From JBOHTO01 sp050733695 (GTDB lineage: Bacteria > Gemmatimonadota > Gemmatimonadetes > Gemmatimonadales > Gemmatimonadaceae), in assembly GCA_050733695.1 (NCBI GenBank), contig JBOHTO010000020.1:1-64000 (forward strand): DNA of 64,000 nucleotides, written 5' to 3'. The notes beneath the pieces are model-generated. The model was not told where the DNA came from, did not search any database, and saw nothing but the letters and a program-made list of their open reading frames with translations. Both the position numbers and the translations under genes were made by a program. How positions within the stretch are numbered: the first letter of the stretch is position 1; every line of letters begins with the position of its first letter. Positions 1-8,689 of the stretch are shown here, piece after piece.

Positions 1-1
1 T

Positions 2-967
2 CCCCCCCCCCCCCCCCCGCCCAGGCCGAAACCGCCGGCAGCACCACAACCATCGTCACCACCGTCACCATTGTCACCACGGTCACCATCCTCGCCGTCA
101 GCATCGCCATCAGCCACTCGCCCATCACGTGTGCGGCGCGGCGCGCGGACACCGGTCGGTCCGAGGGCAGTCCCCCACCCGCCACGCGCGGTGGCACGAC
201 CGCCGCGGCATCTCACACCATCGGCGCCCATTCCGCCGATCGTGGCGATGCCCATCACGGCATCGCTCGCGCCCGAACGCGGATCACCCGCACGATCGGA
301 GAAGGCGTCGCCGCACGCGCGTTACGACACGCCCGACTGGTTGCTTGCGCCTGTTCCGCGACGCCCGTCACGCGCGCGGAGCAGGGCGCTGCTGCTCCTA
401 GCGTCGATGGCCCTGTCGGGTGCCGGCGGTTGGGAGCTGCAGCGGCGATTCGCAGAGGAAGTGGGGCTCGCCGCCGTGCTGCTCGAGTCCCTGCTCGGCA
501 CACCCATGGTGGTCACGAACGCTTCCGCTCTTGGCACAGTTGGGGAAGGGGGAGGGGGAGGGCCGGGGCCGGGGCAGCCGAGGAAAGATGGAAGCGGGCC
601 TTCGATGCAAAGCTCGCCGGCTATCGCGTCGCAGTCACCCGCTACGGCACCAGGCACGGCGAGCGCGGCCGCTGCGCGCACGGACAGCTCGAGCTCCGGC
701 AGTACCGCCTCCGAAAGCACGGACGCGACTTCGGCCGCGGCGCGCGATACGACTGCGGCCGCAGCCGCACCTGGCAAGGGCAGCGCGCCGCAGCGGACAT
801 CCGCAGGGTCTCCGGCGGAATCGGTTCAGCCGGCAGCGGTGCAGCAGACGACTCCAACCGGCATCGACATTGACAGCGTGTCGCGATCCATCGGAGCTCG
901 CACGCGCGCGCTGGTCGACTCGGCACTCGGCATACCGGCGCCCACGCCCCCACCCTTCACGCCGTGA
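2..967 (+). CDS. Pro/Ser/Ala-rich single-pass membrane protein, 5' end outside the window
   Basis: I do not recognise the family. The frame is open from the left edge, so the gene probably begins upstream; in-window starts would be TTG at 71 or ATG at 248. It opens with a proline/serine-rich basic stretch, followed by one hydrophobic segment with ALLLLASMALSGAGG (about 384-428) after an Arg-rich stretch, which suggests a cytoplasmic N-terminus and a membrane anchor. The remainder is a low-complexity Gly/Pro then Ser/Ala/Thr-rich tail ending in APTPPPFTP. It converges with glyA and the two 3' ends overlap by 11 bases. Low complexity in a GC-rich genome keeps other frames open, so the coding call rests mainly on the membrane segment and frame continuity. 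Confidence 0.45.
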   Translation, partial: PPPPPPPRPKPPAAPQPSSPPSPLSPRSPSSPSASPSATRPSRVRRGARTPVGPRAVPHPPRAVARPPRHLTPSAPIPPIVAMPITASLAPERGSPARSEKASPHARYDTPDWLLAPVPRRPSRARSRALLLLASMALSGAGGWELQRRFAEEVGLAAVLLESLLGTPMVVTNASALGTVGEGGGGGPGPGQPRKDGSGPSMQSSPAIASQSPATAPGTASAAAARTDSSSSGSTASESTDATSAAARDTTAAAAAPGKGSAPQRTSAGSPAESVQPAAVQQTTPTGIDIDSVSRSIGARTRALVDSALGIPAPTPPPFTP

Positions 968-2243
968 CCGCGGCGCAACCGGGGTAGAGAGGAAACGCGG
1001 CCGCGAGCTCGCGAACGTCGGCTCGCACGGCATGGAGCACGGCTGCATCTTCCGGCGCGGTGAGTACGCGATCGATCAGCACTGCGATCTGCAACATCTC
1101 CGACTCCTTCATCCCGCGCGTTGTGACGGCGGGCGTCCCGATCCGGATACCGCTCGTCACGAAGGGCGACTGCGTTTCATTGGGCACCGTGTTCTTGTTC
1201 ACCGTGATGCCTGCGCGGTCCAGCGATTGCTCGGCGAGCTTCCCCGTGAGCTTGCGGTTGCGGAGGTCGACAAGCAGCAGGTGATTGTCGGTTCCGCCGG
1301 AAACGATGCCGAGTCCGTGATCCGCGAGCGCGCCGGCGAGAGCGCGCGCGTTCGCGATGATCTGGCGGCAGTACTCGGAGAACGACGGCTGCAGCGCTTC
1401 GCGGAAAGCGACGGCCTTCGCCGCTATCACGTGCTCGAGCGGACCTCCCTGGAGCCCCGGGAACACGCTCTTGTCGATCGCCTTCGCGTGCTCCGCGCGG
1501 CACAGGATCAACCCGCCGCGAGGCCCGCGGAGCGTCTTGTGGGTGGTGGTCGTCACGGCATCGGAGTGCGGAATCGGTGATGGATGCAGCCCCGCCGCGA
1601 TCAGTCCGGCGATGTGGGCCATGTCGACGACGAGACGCGCACCCGTTTCGCCAGCGATGCCGGCGAAGACGGCGAAGTCGATGATTCTCGCATACGCACT
1701 CGCTCCGGCCACGATCACGCGGGGCCGCTCACGCCGCGCGACGTCCCGAACGCTGTCGTAGTCGAGATAACCGCGCTCGTCCACACCGTAGTGCACGGCC
1801 CGGTATGTCTTTCCGGAGAAGTTGACGGGAGAGCCGTGCGTGAGATGACCACCGTTGGAGAGGTCCATCCCGAGGAGAGTTTCGCCCGGGGAGAGAAACG
1901 TGAAATAGACCGCCGCGTTGGCCTGCGCGCCCGAATGCGGTTGTACGTTCGCGTGCTCGGCGCCGAACAGTTCCTTCGCGCGGTCGATCGCGAGCTGCTC
2001 GATGCCGTCGACGAACTCGCAGCCGCCGTAGTAGCGCCTGCCCGGGTAGCCTTCGGCGTACTTGTTCGTGAGGGGCGAACCCATTGCCTCGAGCACCGCC
2101 GGCGATACGAAGTTCTCGCTCGCGATGAGCTCGAGCCCTTCCTGCTGGCGGCGTATCTCCTTTTCCAGCAGGGCGGCGATGTCCGGATCGGCTTCGCGCA
2201 GCGCGGACCCCGGGGGACACCGGTCCCAGGATGACGCCGTCAT
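957..2243 (-). CDS. glyA: Serine hydroxymethyltransferase
   Basis: This cytosolic PLP enzyme interconverts serine + tetrahydrofolate and glycine + 5,10-methylene-tetrahydrofolate, the main source of one-carbon units. From the ATG at 2243 it is 428 residues, a normal SHMT length. Visible hallmarks are LELIASENF (about residues 37-45), NKYAEGYPGRRYYGG (60-74) and the PLP-lysine motif TTTTHKTLRGPRGG with Lys at about 236. The frame remains open upstream, but that part lies inside rpiB and is Arg-rich shadow sequence. The ATG overlaps the rpiB stop as ATGA, so the pair is probably translationally coupled, and glyA is the last gene of the minus-strand run that begins at the thiolase. Confidence 0.97.
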   Translation of the reverse strand: MTASSWDRCPPGSALREADPDIAALLEKEIRRQQEGLELIASENFVSPAVLEAMGSPLTNKYAEGYPGRRYYGGCEFVDGIEQLAIDRAKELFGAEHANVQPHSGAQANAAVYFTFLSPGETLLGMDLSNGGHLTHGSPVNFSGKTYRAVHYGVDERGYLDYDSVRDVARRERPRVIVAGASAYARIIDFAVFAGIAGETGARLVVDMAHIAGLIAAGLHPSPIPHSDAVTTTTHKTLRGPRGGLILCRAEHAKAIDKSVFPGLQGGPLEHVIAAKAVAFREALQPSFSEYCRQIIANARALAGALADHGLGIVSGGTDNHLLLVDLRNRKLTGKLAEQSLDRAGITVNKNTVPNETQSPFVTSGIRIGTPAVTTRGMKESEMLQIAVLIDRVLTAPEDAAVLHAVRADVRELAAAFPLYPGCAAVTA

Positions 2244-2689
2244 GCGTCTTCCTCCGTCTCGATCTTCTCGACACGACGCTCGTGGCGACCGCCATCGAAC
2301 GGTGTGTCCAGAAAGGCCGTCAGTATCGCGACAGCTTCTTCGTCCGATATACAGCGCGACGGAAGGACGAGCACGTTGGCGTCGTTGTGACTGCGCGCGA
2401 GCTCCGCGACCTGCCGCGACCAGACGACAGCGGCGCGCACGTGCGGGTACCGATTGGCCACGTAGCCCATGCCGAGCCCGGTCCCGCACAGCAGCACGCC
2501 GCGCCGGACCTCGCCGCTGGACACCATGCGGGCAAGCGGATGCGCGAAGTCCGGATAGTCACTGGCCGCCGTCGAGTGGGTGCCGAGGTCCTCGACGTCA
2601 TAGCCCAGGTCGCGCATCACGCGCTGCAGCCTCTCCTTCATCTCGTAGCCCGCATGATCAGCGGCAATGGGTATGCGCTCACCAGTCAT
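2240..2689 (-). CDS. rpiB: Ribose 5-phosphate isomerase B
   Basis: RpiB interconverts ribose 5-phosphate and ribulose 5-phosphate in the non-oxidative pentose phosphate pathway. The 149-residue length fits the RpiB/LacAB family. DHAGY (11-15) is the N-terminal phosphate/substrate motif, GVLLCGTGLGMGYVANR carries the catalytic-base Cys at about 68, and ARSHNDANVL (98-107) is the conserved His/Asn segment. The gene sits 34 bases after the leucine dehydrogenase and overlaps glyA by four bases. The C-terminal tail after about residue 130 is charged and variable. Confidence 0.95.
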   Translation of the reverse strand: MTGERIPIAADHAGYEMKERLQRVMRDLGYDVEDLGTHSTAASDYPDFAHPLARMVSSGEVRRGVLLCGTGLGMGYVANRYPHVRAAVVWSRQVAELARSHNDANVLVLPSRCISDEEAVAILTAFLDTPFDGGRHERRVEKIETEEDA

Positions 2690-2723
2690 TTCAATCCTGG
2701 GTACCTGAGTCCGGGGATGCCTG

Positions 2724-3794
2724 CTACTTGTTGGGCCACTGCGGCCATGTCCGGACGAGTGAGCCCACGTCCTTCAGGCGACGTTCGGCGACGCGGTCCG
2801 CCGCACGGTAGGTCGGTATCCGCTCCTGCCTGGCGATCTCGAAGACATTCAACGTCGTCTGGTATATCTCGGCGGCCTTGCGGAAGGAGCGCTGCGCGTT
2901 CCATCCGGCGAGTTCGCTGTAGACGTTTATCACTCCACCGGCATTTGCGACGTAATCCGGAGCGTAGAGTATCTCGCGTTTCTCGAGCTCGTCGCCGTGC
3001 CGCTCCTCGTGAAGCTGGTTGTTTGCCGCCCCCGCCACGATTTCCACTTTCAGCTTCGGGATCGTCTCATCGTTGATGATCGCACCCAGCGCGCATGGAG
3101 CGAATATGTCGGCCTTCGCGCCGTATATCGCGTCGGCATCCACGCCCCTGGCTCCGAACTCTCCGGTAACCCGCCTCAGGCGCCCCGCGTCGATGTCAGC
3201 AACCACGAGCTTCGCCCCTGCCTCGTGCAGTTCCTTCGCGAGAAAATAGCCGACGTGGCCGCACCCCTGAATGGATACGGTGCGCCCCGAGAGGTCGTCC
3301 GATCCCCAGCGGTGATTCGCCGACGCCTGGATCGCGCGGAACACCCCGTGTGCCGTCACCGGTGATGGATCGCCCGAGCGCCCAGCCAGACCCGTCACGT
3401 TCTCGGTTTCCATGTGCACGAAATCCATGTCCGCCGTGCTCGTTCCGACGTCCTCGGCTGTGATGTAACGTCCACCCAGGCTCTCGACGAAGCGGCCATG
3501 CGCGCGGAAGATCATCTCGCGATTGGATGTCCTGTTGTCGCCGATGATCACCGACTTGCCGCCCCCGAGATTCAGCCCGGCGACAGCGTTCTTGTACGTC
3601 ATCCCGCGCGCCAGACGGAGGGCATCGACGATCGCCTCATCGTCGCTCCCATAGGTCCAGAAGCGTGTACCACCGAGCGCGGGACCGAGCGTGGTGCTGT
3701 GGACGGCGATGATTCCCCGGTAGCCCGCGGCGGGGTCGTGGCAGAGCGCGACCTGCTCGTGCCCCATCTCGGCGATCATGTCGAAGACATTCAT
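2724..3794 (-). CDS. Leucine (Glu/Leu/Phe/Val family) dehydrogenase
   Basis: A 356-residue amino-acid dehydrogenase that oxidatively deaminates a branched-chain amino acid, probably leucine, to its 2-keto acid with NAD+. Residues equivalent to the substrate and catalytic lysines of Bacillus leucine dehydrogenase are visible: Lys68 in MTYKNA and Lys80 in GLNLGGGK. The Rossmann motif QGCGHVGYFLAKEL lies at about 176-190, and APDYVANAGGVINV is the conserved C-terminal stretch. It sits among acyl-CoA genes (acyl-CoA dehydrogenase, hydroxyacyl-CoA dehydrogenase, thiolase), which fits branched-chain amino-acid catabolism. Valine or phenylalanine as the preferred substrate cannot be excluded from sequence alone. 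Confidence 0.9.
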   Translation of the reverse strand: MNVFDMIAEMGHEQVALCHDPAAGYRGIIAVHSTTLGPALGGTRFWTYGSDDEAIVDALRLARGMTYKNAVAGLNLGGGKSVIIGDNRTSNREMIFRAHGRFVESLGGRYITAEDVGTSTADMDFVHMETENVTGLAGRSGDPSPVTAHGVFRAIQASANHRWGSDDLSGRTVSIQGCGHVGYFLAKELHEAGAKLVVADIDAGRLRRVTGEFGARGVDADAIYGAKADIFAPCALGAIINDETIPKLKVEIVAGAANNQLHEERHGDELEKREILYAPDYVANAGGVINVYSELAGWNAQRSFRKAAEIYQTTLNVFEIARQERIPTYRAADRVAERRLKDVGSLVRTWPQWPNK

Positions 3795-3839
3795 GCGGCG
3801 TGTTTTCCCAAGTGGGTGATCTGCGCCAGGAGTCCGCCG

Positions 3840-5003
3840 TCAGGTGTGGGCATACAGCTCCCGCGCGATGACGATCCTGAGGATCTCCGAGGTTCCCTCG
3901 TAGATCTCGGTGACCTTGGCATCACGGAAAAGTCGTTCCATCGGATAGTCCGTGACGTAGCCGTAGCCGCCGAAGATCTGTATCGCCTGGCTCGTGACCC
4001 ACATTGCCGTCTCGCTTGCGAAAAGCTTGCTCATGGCGCTGAACTGCGTGATGGGTTCACCGCGATCCCTGGCCGCGGCGGCGGCGTACAACATGGCGCG
4101 TGCGGCCGTGACGCGCATGGCCATGTCCGCCAGCTTGAACTGGATCGCCTCGAACTCCTTGATGGCGTGCCCGAACTGCTTGCGATGCGCCGCATACTCC
4201 GTCGCGGCTTCCAGGGCCGCACGTGCGATGCCGATGGCCTGGGCGGCGACACCGAGCCGGCCGTTGTCGAGCGACTGCATTGCGTAGATGAAGCCCCTGT
4301 GCGAGTCGCCGAGCAGGTTGCCCTCCGGCACGTGCATGTCCTCGAAGATGAGATGCACCGTGGGAGAAGCGCGCAGGCCCATCTTGTCTTCCTTCTGTCC
4401 AACCCTGTATCCCGGCAGGTCCGGCGTCACGATGAAGGCCCCGATTCCGCGCGCCCCGCGTCGTTCCACCGGCGTATCGGTTCGAGCCATCGCGATCACG
4501 ACGTCCGCGACGCTGCCACTCGTGACCCAGGCCTTCGTCCCGTTGAGTACCCAGCCATCAGCGCTGCGAACCGCCTGCGTGCGCAGCGCCGATGCGTCGG
4601 AACCGGATTCGGGTTCCGAGAGCGCGAACGCGCCGAGCAACTCGCCGCGCGCCATGGGGCCGAGAAAGCGCGACTTCTGCTCGGCCGAACCGTAGCGAAG
4701 AATCATCTGCGTGGGGAGCGAGTTGTGCACGCTCATCAGGACACCCATGGATGCATCCACGGTGGCGATCTCCTCGAGCGCGACGAGATAGGTGCGCGTG
4801 TCGAGACCGAGTCCATCGAACTCTTCCGGAATCAGCATGCCGAGAAATCCCATCTCACCGAGCTTGTCGACTATGGATGAGTCGAAGCAGGATTCGCGGT
4901 CCCACCGGGCGCTGTGCGGCGCTATCTCGGCGCGCGCGAACTCGCGAGCGAGGCGCTGAATCTCCCGCTGCTCCTCATCGAGCGGAATGAGTGCCCAGGA
5001 CAT
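3840..5003 (-). CDS. Acyl-CoA dehydrogenase (short/branched-chain type)
   Basis: A 387-residue FAD flavoenzyme of the SCAD/butyryl-CoA dehydrogenase type, performing the alpha,beta-desaturation of an acyl-CoA and passing electrons to electron-transfer flavoprotein. The catalytic-base motif YEGTSEI is near the C-terminus (Glu about 369), and SEPESGSDASALRTQA and WVTSGSVADVVI match the FAD/substrate-binding middle domain. Its ATG overlaps the upstream hbd stop as TGATG. No gene for electron-transfer flavoprotein is in the window. Chain-length specificity cannot be set from sequence; the leucine dehydrogenase neighbour makes isovaleryl- or butyryl-CoA plausible. Confidence 0.93.
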   Translation of the reverse strand: MSWALIPLDEEQREIQRLAREFARAEIAPHSARWDRESCFDSSIVDKLGEMGFLGMLIPEEFDGLGLDTRTYLVALEEIATVDASMGVLMSVHNSLPTQMILRYGSAEQKSRFLGPMARGELLGAFALSEPESGSDASALRTQAVRSADGWVLNGTKAWVTSGSVADVVIAMARTDTPVERRGARGIGAFIVTPDLPGYRVGQKEDKMGLRASPTVHLIFEDMHVPEGNLLGDSHRGFIYAMQSLDNGRLGVAAQAIGIARAALEAATEYAAHRKQFGHAIKEFEAIQFKLADMAMRVTAARAMLYAAAAARDRGEPITQFSAMSKLFASETAMWVTSQAIQIFGGYGYVTDYPMERLFRDAKVTEIYEGTSEILRIVIARELYAHT

Positions 5004-5869
5004 CAGCGCTTCCCGCCGGGCGGATACTCATGGAACCCCCGCCCGCTCTTGCGGCCGAGCCAGCCGGCGGCGACGTACTTTCGGAGCAGCGGGCACGGAC
5101 AGTACCTGGGATCCCCCAGCCCTTCGTGCAGCACGTCGAGAATCGCGACGCAGGTGTCCAGCCCGATGAGGTCAGCGAGCGCGAGCGGCCCCATGGGATG
5201 ATTCATGCCCAGCGTCATGACGGTGTCGACAGCCTCTGGCGACGCGACGCCCTGCATCACGCAGTAGGCCGCCTCGTTGATCATGGGCATGAGCACGCGA
5301 TTCGAGACGAAGCCGGGGAAGTCGTTCACCTCGACAGGCGTCTTTCCAAGCCGCTCCGCGAGCTGGACGACGGCGCGCGTCGTCGCATCCGAAGTCGCGA
5401 GGCCGCGGATGATCTCCACCAGCCGCATCACTGCCACCGGATTCATGAAGTGCATTCCGATGACCTGTGCCGGCCGGTCGGTGCGGGCGGCGACCTCGGT
5501 TATCGAAATGGAGCTCGTGTTCGAGGCGAGTATGGCGCCGGGTGCCGCTTCGCGATCGAGCTCGCCGAACAGGCGGAACTTGAGATCCTTGCTCTCGGAC
5601 GCGGCTTCGATGATGAGATCGGCGTCCGTCACCGCACCCAGCTCCCGCGCCGTGGTGATCCGTGCCAGGGCGGCATCGCGACCGGCCGCATCGATCTCAC
5701 CCTTCGTCACCTGCCGCTCGAGATTGCGGGCGATCGTGCCGCGCGCCTTGGCGAGTGCTTCCCCGGATACGTCGATCAACACCACCGGTGTTCCTGCGAG
5801 CGCGATCACGTGCGCGATGCCGTTGCCCATCTGCCCCGCCCCCACGACCGCCACATGCGAGATCGCCAT
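5003..5869 (-). CDS. hbd: 3-hydroxybutyryl-CoA dehydrogenase
   Basis: This NAD(P)-dependent enzyme oxidises or reduces the 3-hydroxyacyl-CoA/3-ketoacyl-CoA pair, the step between the acyl-CoA dehydrogenase/hydratase and the thiolase encoded nearby. From the ATG at 5869 it is 288 residues, typical for stand-alone Hbd. The dinucleotide motif VVGAGQMGNGIAHV is at 8-21, the catalytic His is at about 140 in GMHFMNP, and DFPGFVSNRVLMPMINEA marks the C-terminal helical domain. The start overlaps the CPBP-protease stop as TGATG; upstream in-frame sequence is shadow. No enoyl-CoA hydratase is present in this cluster. Confidence 0.95.
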   Translation of the reverse strand: MAISHVAVVGAGQMGNGIAHVIALAGTPVVLIDVSGEALAKARGTIARNLERQVTKGEIDAAGRDAALARITTARELGAVTDADLIIEAASESKDLKFRLFGELDREAAPGAILASNTSSISITEVAARTDRPAQVIGMHFMNPVAVMRLVEIIRGLATSDATTRAVVQLAERLGKTPVEVNDFPGFVSNRVLMPMINEAAYCVMQGVASPEAVDTVMTLGMNHPMGPLALADLIGLDTCVAILDVLHEGLGDPRYCPCPLLRKYVAAGWLGRKSGRGFHEYPPGGKR

Positions 5870-6768
5870 CACGATTCCTCGCGACGACGCGGTCGGGCAA
5901 TGAGCCATGCCAGCGCGATCAGCATGAAGATCGCCGCAGCCGCACCGCCTTCCGGTCCCCAGTCGCCGCCCGTCAGCCAGTCGGGTCCGGAATCGACGAC
6001 ACGGTAGCCCGGCGACGCGAAGGGGATGCCGCTGACCTCCGTGTGCAGCAGCGCGGCAAGCGTCCAGTTCCAGGCAGCGTGCGCGGCCCACACGGCGTAC
6101 AGACTGCCTGATTTCAATCTCACGGCGCCCAGGAAGACGCCCGCGAGTATCACCGTCGCGATCGCCTGTATTCCATGGACCGGCCCATCGACCAGCGAGA
6201 GATTCTGAAAATGGAGCACCCCAAAGGCGATGCTAGTGAGAGCCACGGCGGCCACACTGCCCCACAGTTCGCTCACAACGGCAAACGGATAGCCGCGGAA
6301 GAGCAGCTCTTCCGCCAGTGATGCGGGCACGACGATGAGCGTGACGACTGCGGCCGCGTACAGCCAGTCACCGTTCTCAGCCGGGACGACGGTCATCCAC
6401 CGTGTGGCGACAAGCAGAAGCGTTGGTGCACCGATCGTCGCGGCGCCCAGAAGGAACCCGCGAGCGACCGGAATGCCGCGCGCCGCCCCGTAGTCCATTC
6501 CGACAAAGCTCCAGTCGCGTCGATCGATCCAGCGCACGCTGACGAGATGGGCGATGAGCAGCGCCATCATCATTCCCCAGGACGACGCGAGGAGGACCGG
6601 CATGCTCAGGCGGTCCGGAGCAGCGTCCTCGAGCGAAACACCCGCCAGCATGAATCCCGCCGGCTGCGTGATCGCCAGAGCGACCATTGCAGCGGCGAGA
6701 AAGGCGAGGAGCCGCCACGGGGCGCGAAGCGCGCCCTCGGCAGTGAAAAGAAAAGCGCGCGCCTTCAA
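5869..6768 (-). CDS. CPBP-family intramembrane metalloprotease
   Basis: A 299-residue polytopic membrane protein with the CPBP (CAAX protease/bacteriocin-processing, Abi) signature: EELLFRG at about 153-159 (paired Glu and Arg), a His-containing motif FGVLHFQN at about 182-189, and a third motif AAHAAWNW (His about 230). These residues form the metal-dependent active site in the membrane. Seven or so hydrophobic segments are visible. The physiological substrate is unknown for most members. It overlaps bioY (ATGA) and hbd (TGATG), so it is co-translated with metabolic genes whose functions give no clear hint of its job. Confidence 0.88.
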   Translation of the reverse strand: MKARAFLFTAEGALRAPWRLLAFLAAAMVALAITQPAGFMLAGVSLEDAAPDRLSMPVLLASSWGMMMALLIAHLVSVRWIDRRDWSFVGMDYGAARGIPVARGFLLGAATIGAPTLLLVATRWMTVVPAENGDWLYAAAVVTLIVVPASLAEELLFRGYPFAVVSELWGSVAAVALTSIAFGVLHFQNLSLVDGPVHGIQAIATVILAGVFLGAVRLKSGSLYAVWAAHAAWNWTLAALLHTEVSGIPFASPGYRVVDSGPDWLTGGDWGPEGGAAAAIFMLIALAWLIARPRRREES

Positions 6769-7334
6769 GCAGGCGCGCGATCGGTTTGCTTCGGGGCGAG
6801 AAGAGCGGCGACGACCGCCTTCACCGCATCGAGGGCGAGGAATGGAAGCACGCCGAGAACAGCCGCACGTTCAATGTCACCTGTGATGAGAGCGAGCTGT
6901 GAGAGCCCGCCGATATACAGCACCAGTATTCCGGCGGAGGCGGCCACGAGTCGCAACGGGAAGGTGCGCGCTCTCGCGATCAGCCAGCCAGCGACGAATG
7001 CCGCAGCGGGATACGCGATCAGATAACCCCCCGTGGGGCCGACGAGCCGCGCCGCACCGGGCGCGCCCATCGGCGCGAACACCGGCAGCCCGGCCGCACC
7101 CGCGATCAGATACAACACCATGCTGGCCGCCCCCGCCGCCGGTCCCAGCCAGAAGCCTGCGAGCACGACCACCAGCGGCTGCAACGTGATGGGCACCGGA
7201 GTGAAGGGCAACGGAATCGCCACCTGAGAGGCGGCCGCGAGCGCGAGCGCGAACCCGACGACACCGACGATCAGGACCGGGAGCCCGCGTTCCTGCGCCG
7301 GGGTCGCCCGCGTCGACAACGAAATATTCGGCAT
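6765..7334 (-). CDS. bioY: BioY biotin transporter (ECF substrate-binding component)
   Basis: A 189-residue membrane protein of the BioY family, the S-component that binds biotin and can work alone or with an ECF ATPase/T module. Visible features are five to six hydrophobic helices, the conserved PFTPVPITLQ segment (about 44-53) and GPTGGYLIAYPAAAFVAGWL (about 99-118), both characteristic of BioY. No ECF ATPase genes are adjacent. Placement inside an acyl-CoA operon makes sense because biotin-dependent carboxylases act on the acyl-CoAs from branched-chain amino-acid breakdown; that link is an inference. It overlaps genes on both sides. Confidence 0.92.
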   Translation of the reverse strand: MPNISLSTRATPAQERGLPVLIVGVVGFALALAAASQVAIPLPFTPVPITLQPLVVVLAGFWLGPAAGAASMVLYLIAGAAGLPVFAPMGAPGAARLVGPTGGYLIAYPAAAFVAGWLIARARTFPLRLVAASAGILVLYIGGLSQLALITGDIERAAVLGVLPFLALDAVKAVVAALLAPKQTDRAPA

Positions 7335-8560
7335 CAGTTCATTCGCTCCACACTCAGGGCCACCGCGTCGCCGCCGCCGAGACAGAGCGTCGCGATACCA
7401 GTCGCGGCGTCACGGTCCTGCATCGCATACAGGAGCGTCGTGAGTACGCGCGCTCCACTCGCTCCGATGGGGTGTCCGAGCGCGATCGCGCCCCCGTTGA
7501 CGTTCACACGGTCCCAGTCCCAATCGAGTCCCTTGCCGTCGGCTAGCGCCTGGGAGGCGAACGCCTCGTTGGCTTCGATCAGATCATAATCGCCGATCGT
7601 CGTTCCGCTCCTCTGCATGACACCCTTCACGGCCTTTACCGGCGCGAAGAAGAGGTCCTTCGGCTCCACAGCGCCTGTTCCGTACTCGGTGATTCGTGCG
7701 AGCGCCGCGAGGCCGTGCGCCGCGGCATACTCCTCCGAAGCGACGACGAGGGCTGATCCACCGTCGTTGAGGCTGGACGCGTTGCCCGCCGTGACCGTCG
7801 GCCCCTGCTCGCCGTCACGCCCACCGTTGCCATTCCCTCCGGCGAACGCGGGACGCAGACGCGCGAGCGTCTGTATTGTCGTATCGGAACGCGGCCCTTC
7901 GTCCGTACTGACGACAATCGATCCCTTGCGCCCCGGCACTTCGACCGCGACGATCTCCGCCCTGAATCTTCCGCTTTCGATCGCGCGAACTGCCTTGCGG
8001 TGCGACGCAACCGCAAATTCGTCCTGCATCTCGCGAGTGATGCCCGCCTTGCTTGCCGTGTACTCGGCGTGACCGCCCATGTGCACGTCGCAGAAGGAAC
8101 ACCAGAGGCCGTCGCGGATCACGCCGTCCACGAGGGTCTGATCCCCGAGCTTGACCCCACCGCGCATTCCGTAGACGTAGTAGGGGGCATTCGACATCGA
8201 CTCCTGCCCGCCGGCCACTATCACGCGTGCATCGCCTGCCTTCACCGCCTGGGCGGCCAGCATGACCGCCTTGAGGCCGGAACCGCATACCTTGTTGATC
8301 GTGAGTGCCGACACCGTAGCGGGAAGTCCGGACCTGATCGCAGCCTGGCGCGCCGGTGCCTGCCCGACGCCGCCCTGGACCACGTTGCCCATGATCACTT
8401 CGTCGACATCACCGGCCGGAACGCCCGAGCGTGCGAGCACCTCGCGAATGGCGATCGCGCCGAGTTCGGGAGCGGTGAGCGGCGCAAGCGCCCCGAGGAA
8501 CTTTCCTATCGGCGTTCGTGCAGCGGCGATTATGACCGGAGTGCGGGATGGATCCGACAT
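7334..8560 (-). CDS. Acetyl-CoA C-acyltransferase (thiolase)
   Basis: A 408-residue thiolase that condenses two acetyl-CoA to acetoacetyl-CoA or cleaves 3-ketoacyl-CoA. The nucleophile Cys at about 92 is in INKVCGSGLKAV, His at about 363 is in ALGHPIGASG, and the second catalytic Cys at about 393 is in TLCLGGGDAVAL. The last motif is slightly off the usual CxGGGxG form, with Asp instead of a small residue. It is the first gene of the minus-strand run down to glyA and has a good promoter-like sequence at 8626-8657. The following gene bioY starts on its stop codon (TGATG). Confidence 0.95.
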   Translation of the reverse strand: MSDPSRTPVIIAAARTPIGKFLGALAPLTAPELGAIAIREVLARSGVPAGDVDEVIMGNVVQGGVGQAPARQAAIRSGLPATVSALTINKVCGSGLKAVMLAAQAVKAGDARVIVAGGQESMSNAPYYVYGMRGGVKLGDQTLVDGVIRDGLWCSFCDVHMGGHAEYTASKAGITREMQDEFAVASHRKAVRAIESGRFRAEIVAVEVPGRKGSIVVSTDEGPRSDTTIQTLARLRPAFAGGNGNGGRDGEQGPTVTAGNASSLNDGGSALVVASEEYAAAHGLAALARITEYGTGAVEPKDLFFAPVKAVKGVMQRSGTTIGDYDLIEANEAFASQALADGKGLDWDWDRVNVNGGAIALGHPIGASGARVLTTLLYAMQDRDAATGIATLCLGGGDAVALSVERMN

Positions 8561-8625
8561 CGAAGGAGGTTGCGGGCTGGCCGGACGTGGGGGCTTTGCG
8601 CATCGCGAGGTTCGCGAAGGCGATT

Positions 8626-8657
8626 CGAAAGGTATTCCGGCTCCACGGGCGATTCAA
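8626..8657 (-). promoter_or_regulatory. Promoter-like TTG-N20-TACCTTTCG upstream of the thiolase operon
   Basis: On the minus strand TTG (8657-8655) is followed after exactly 20 bases by TACCTTTCG (8634-8626). This matches the Bacteroidetes -33/-7 form (TTG, about 19-21 bases, TAnnTTTG) closely. It would give a leader of about 60 bases before the thiolase ATG at 8560. Similar signals recur elsewhere in the window. Confidence 0.5.
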
Positions 8658-8689
8658 CCGAAGGTGCGGAGGCGGCGCGGCGGTCGTTG

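Noticed and set aside
8561..8580. AAGGAGG near 8564 as a ribosome binding site
   Set aside because: It is on the plus strand, where no gene starts; on the thiolase strand it reads CCTCCTT.
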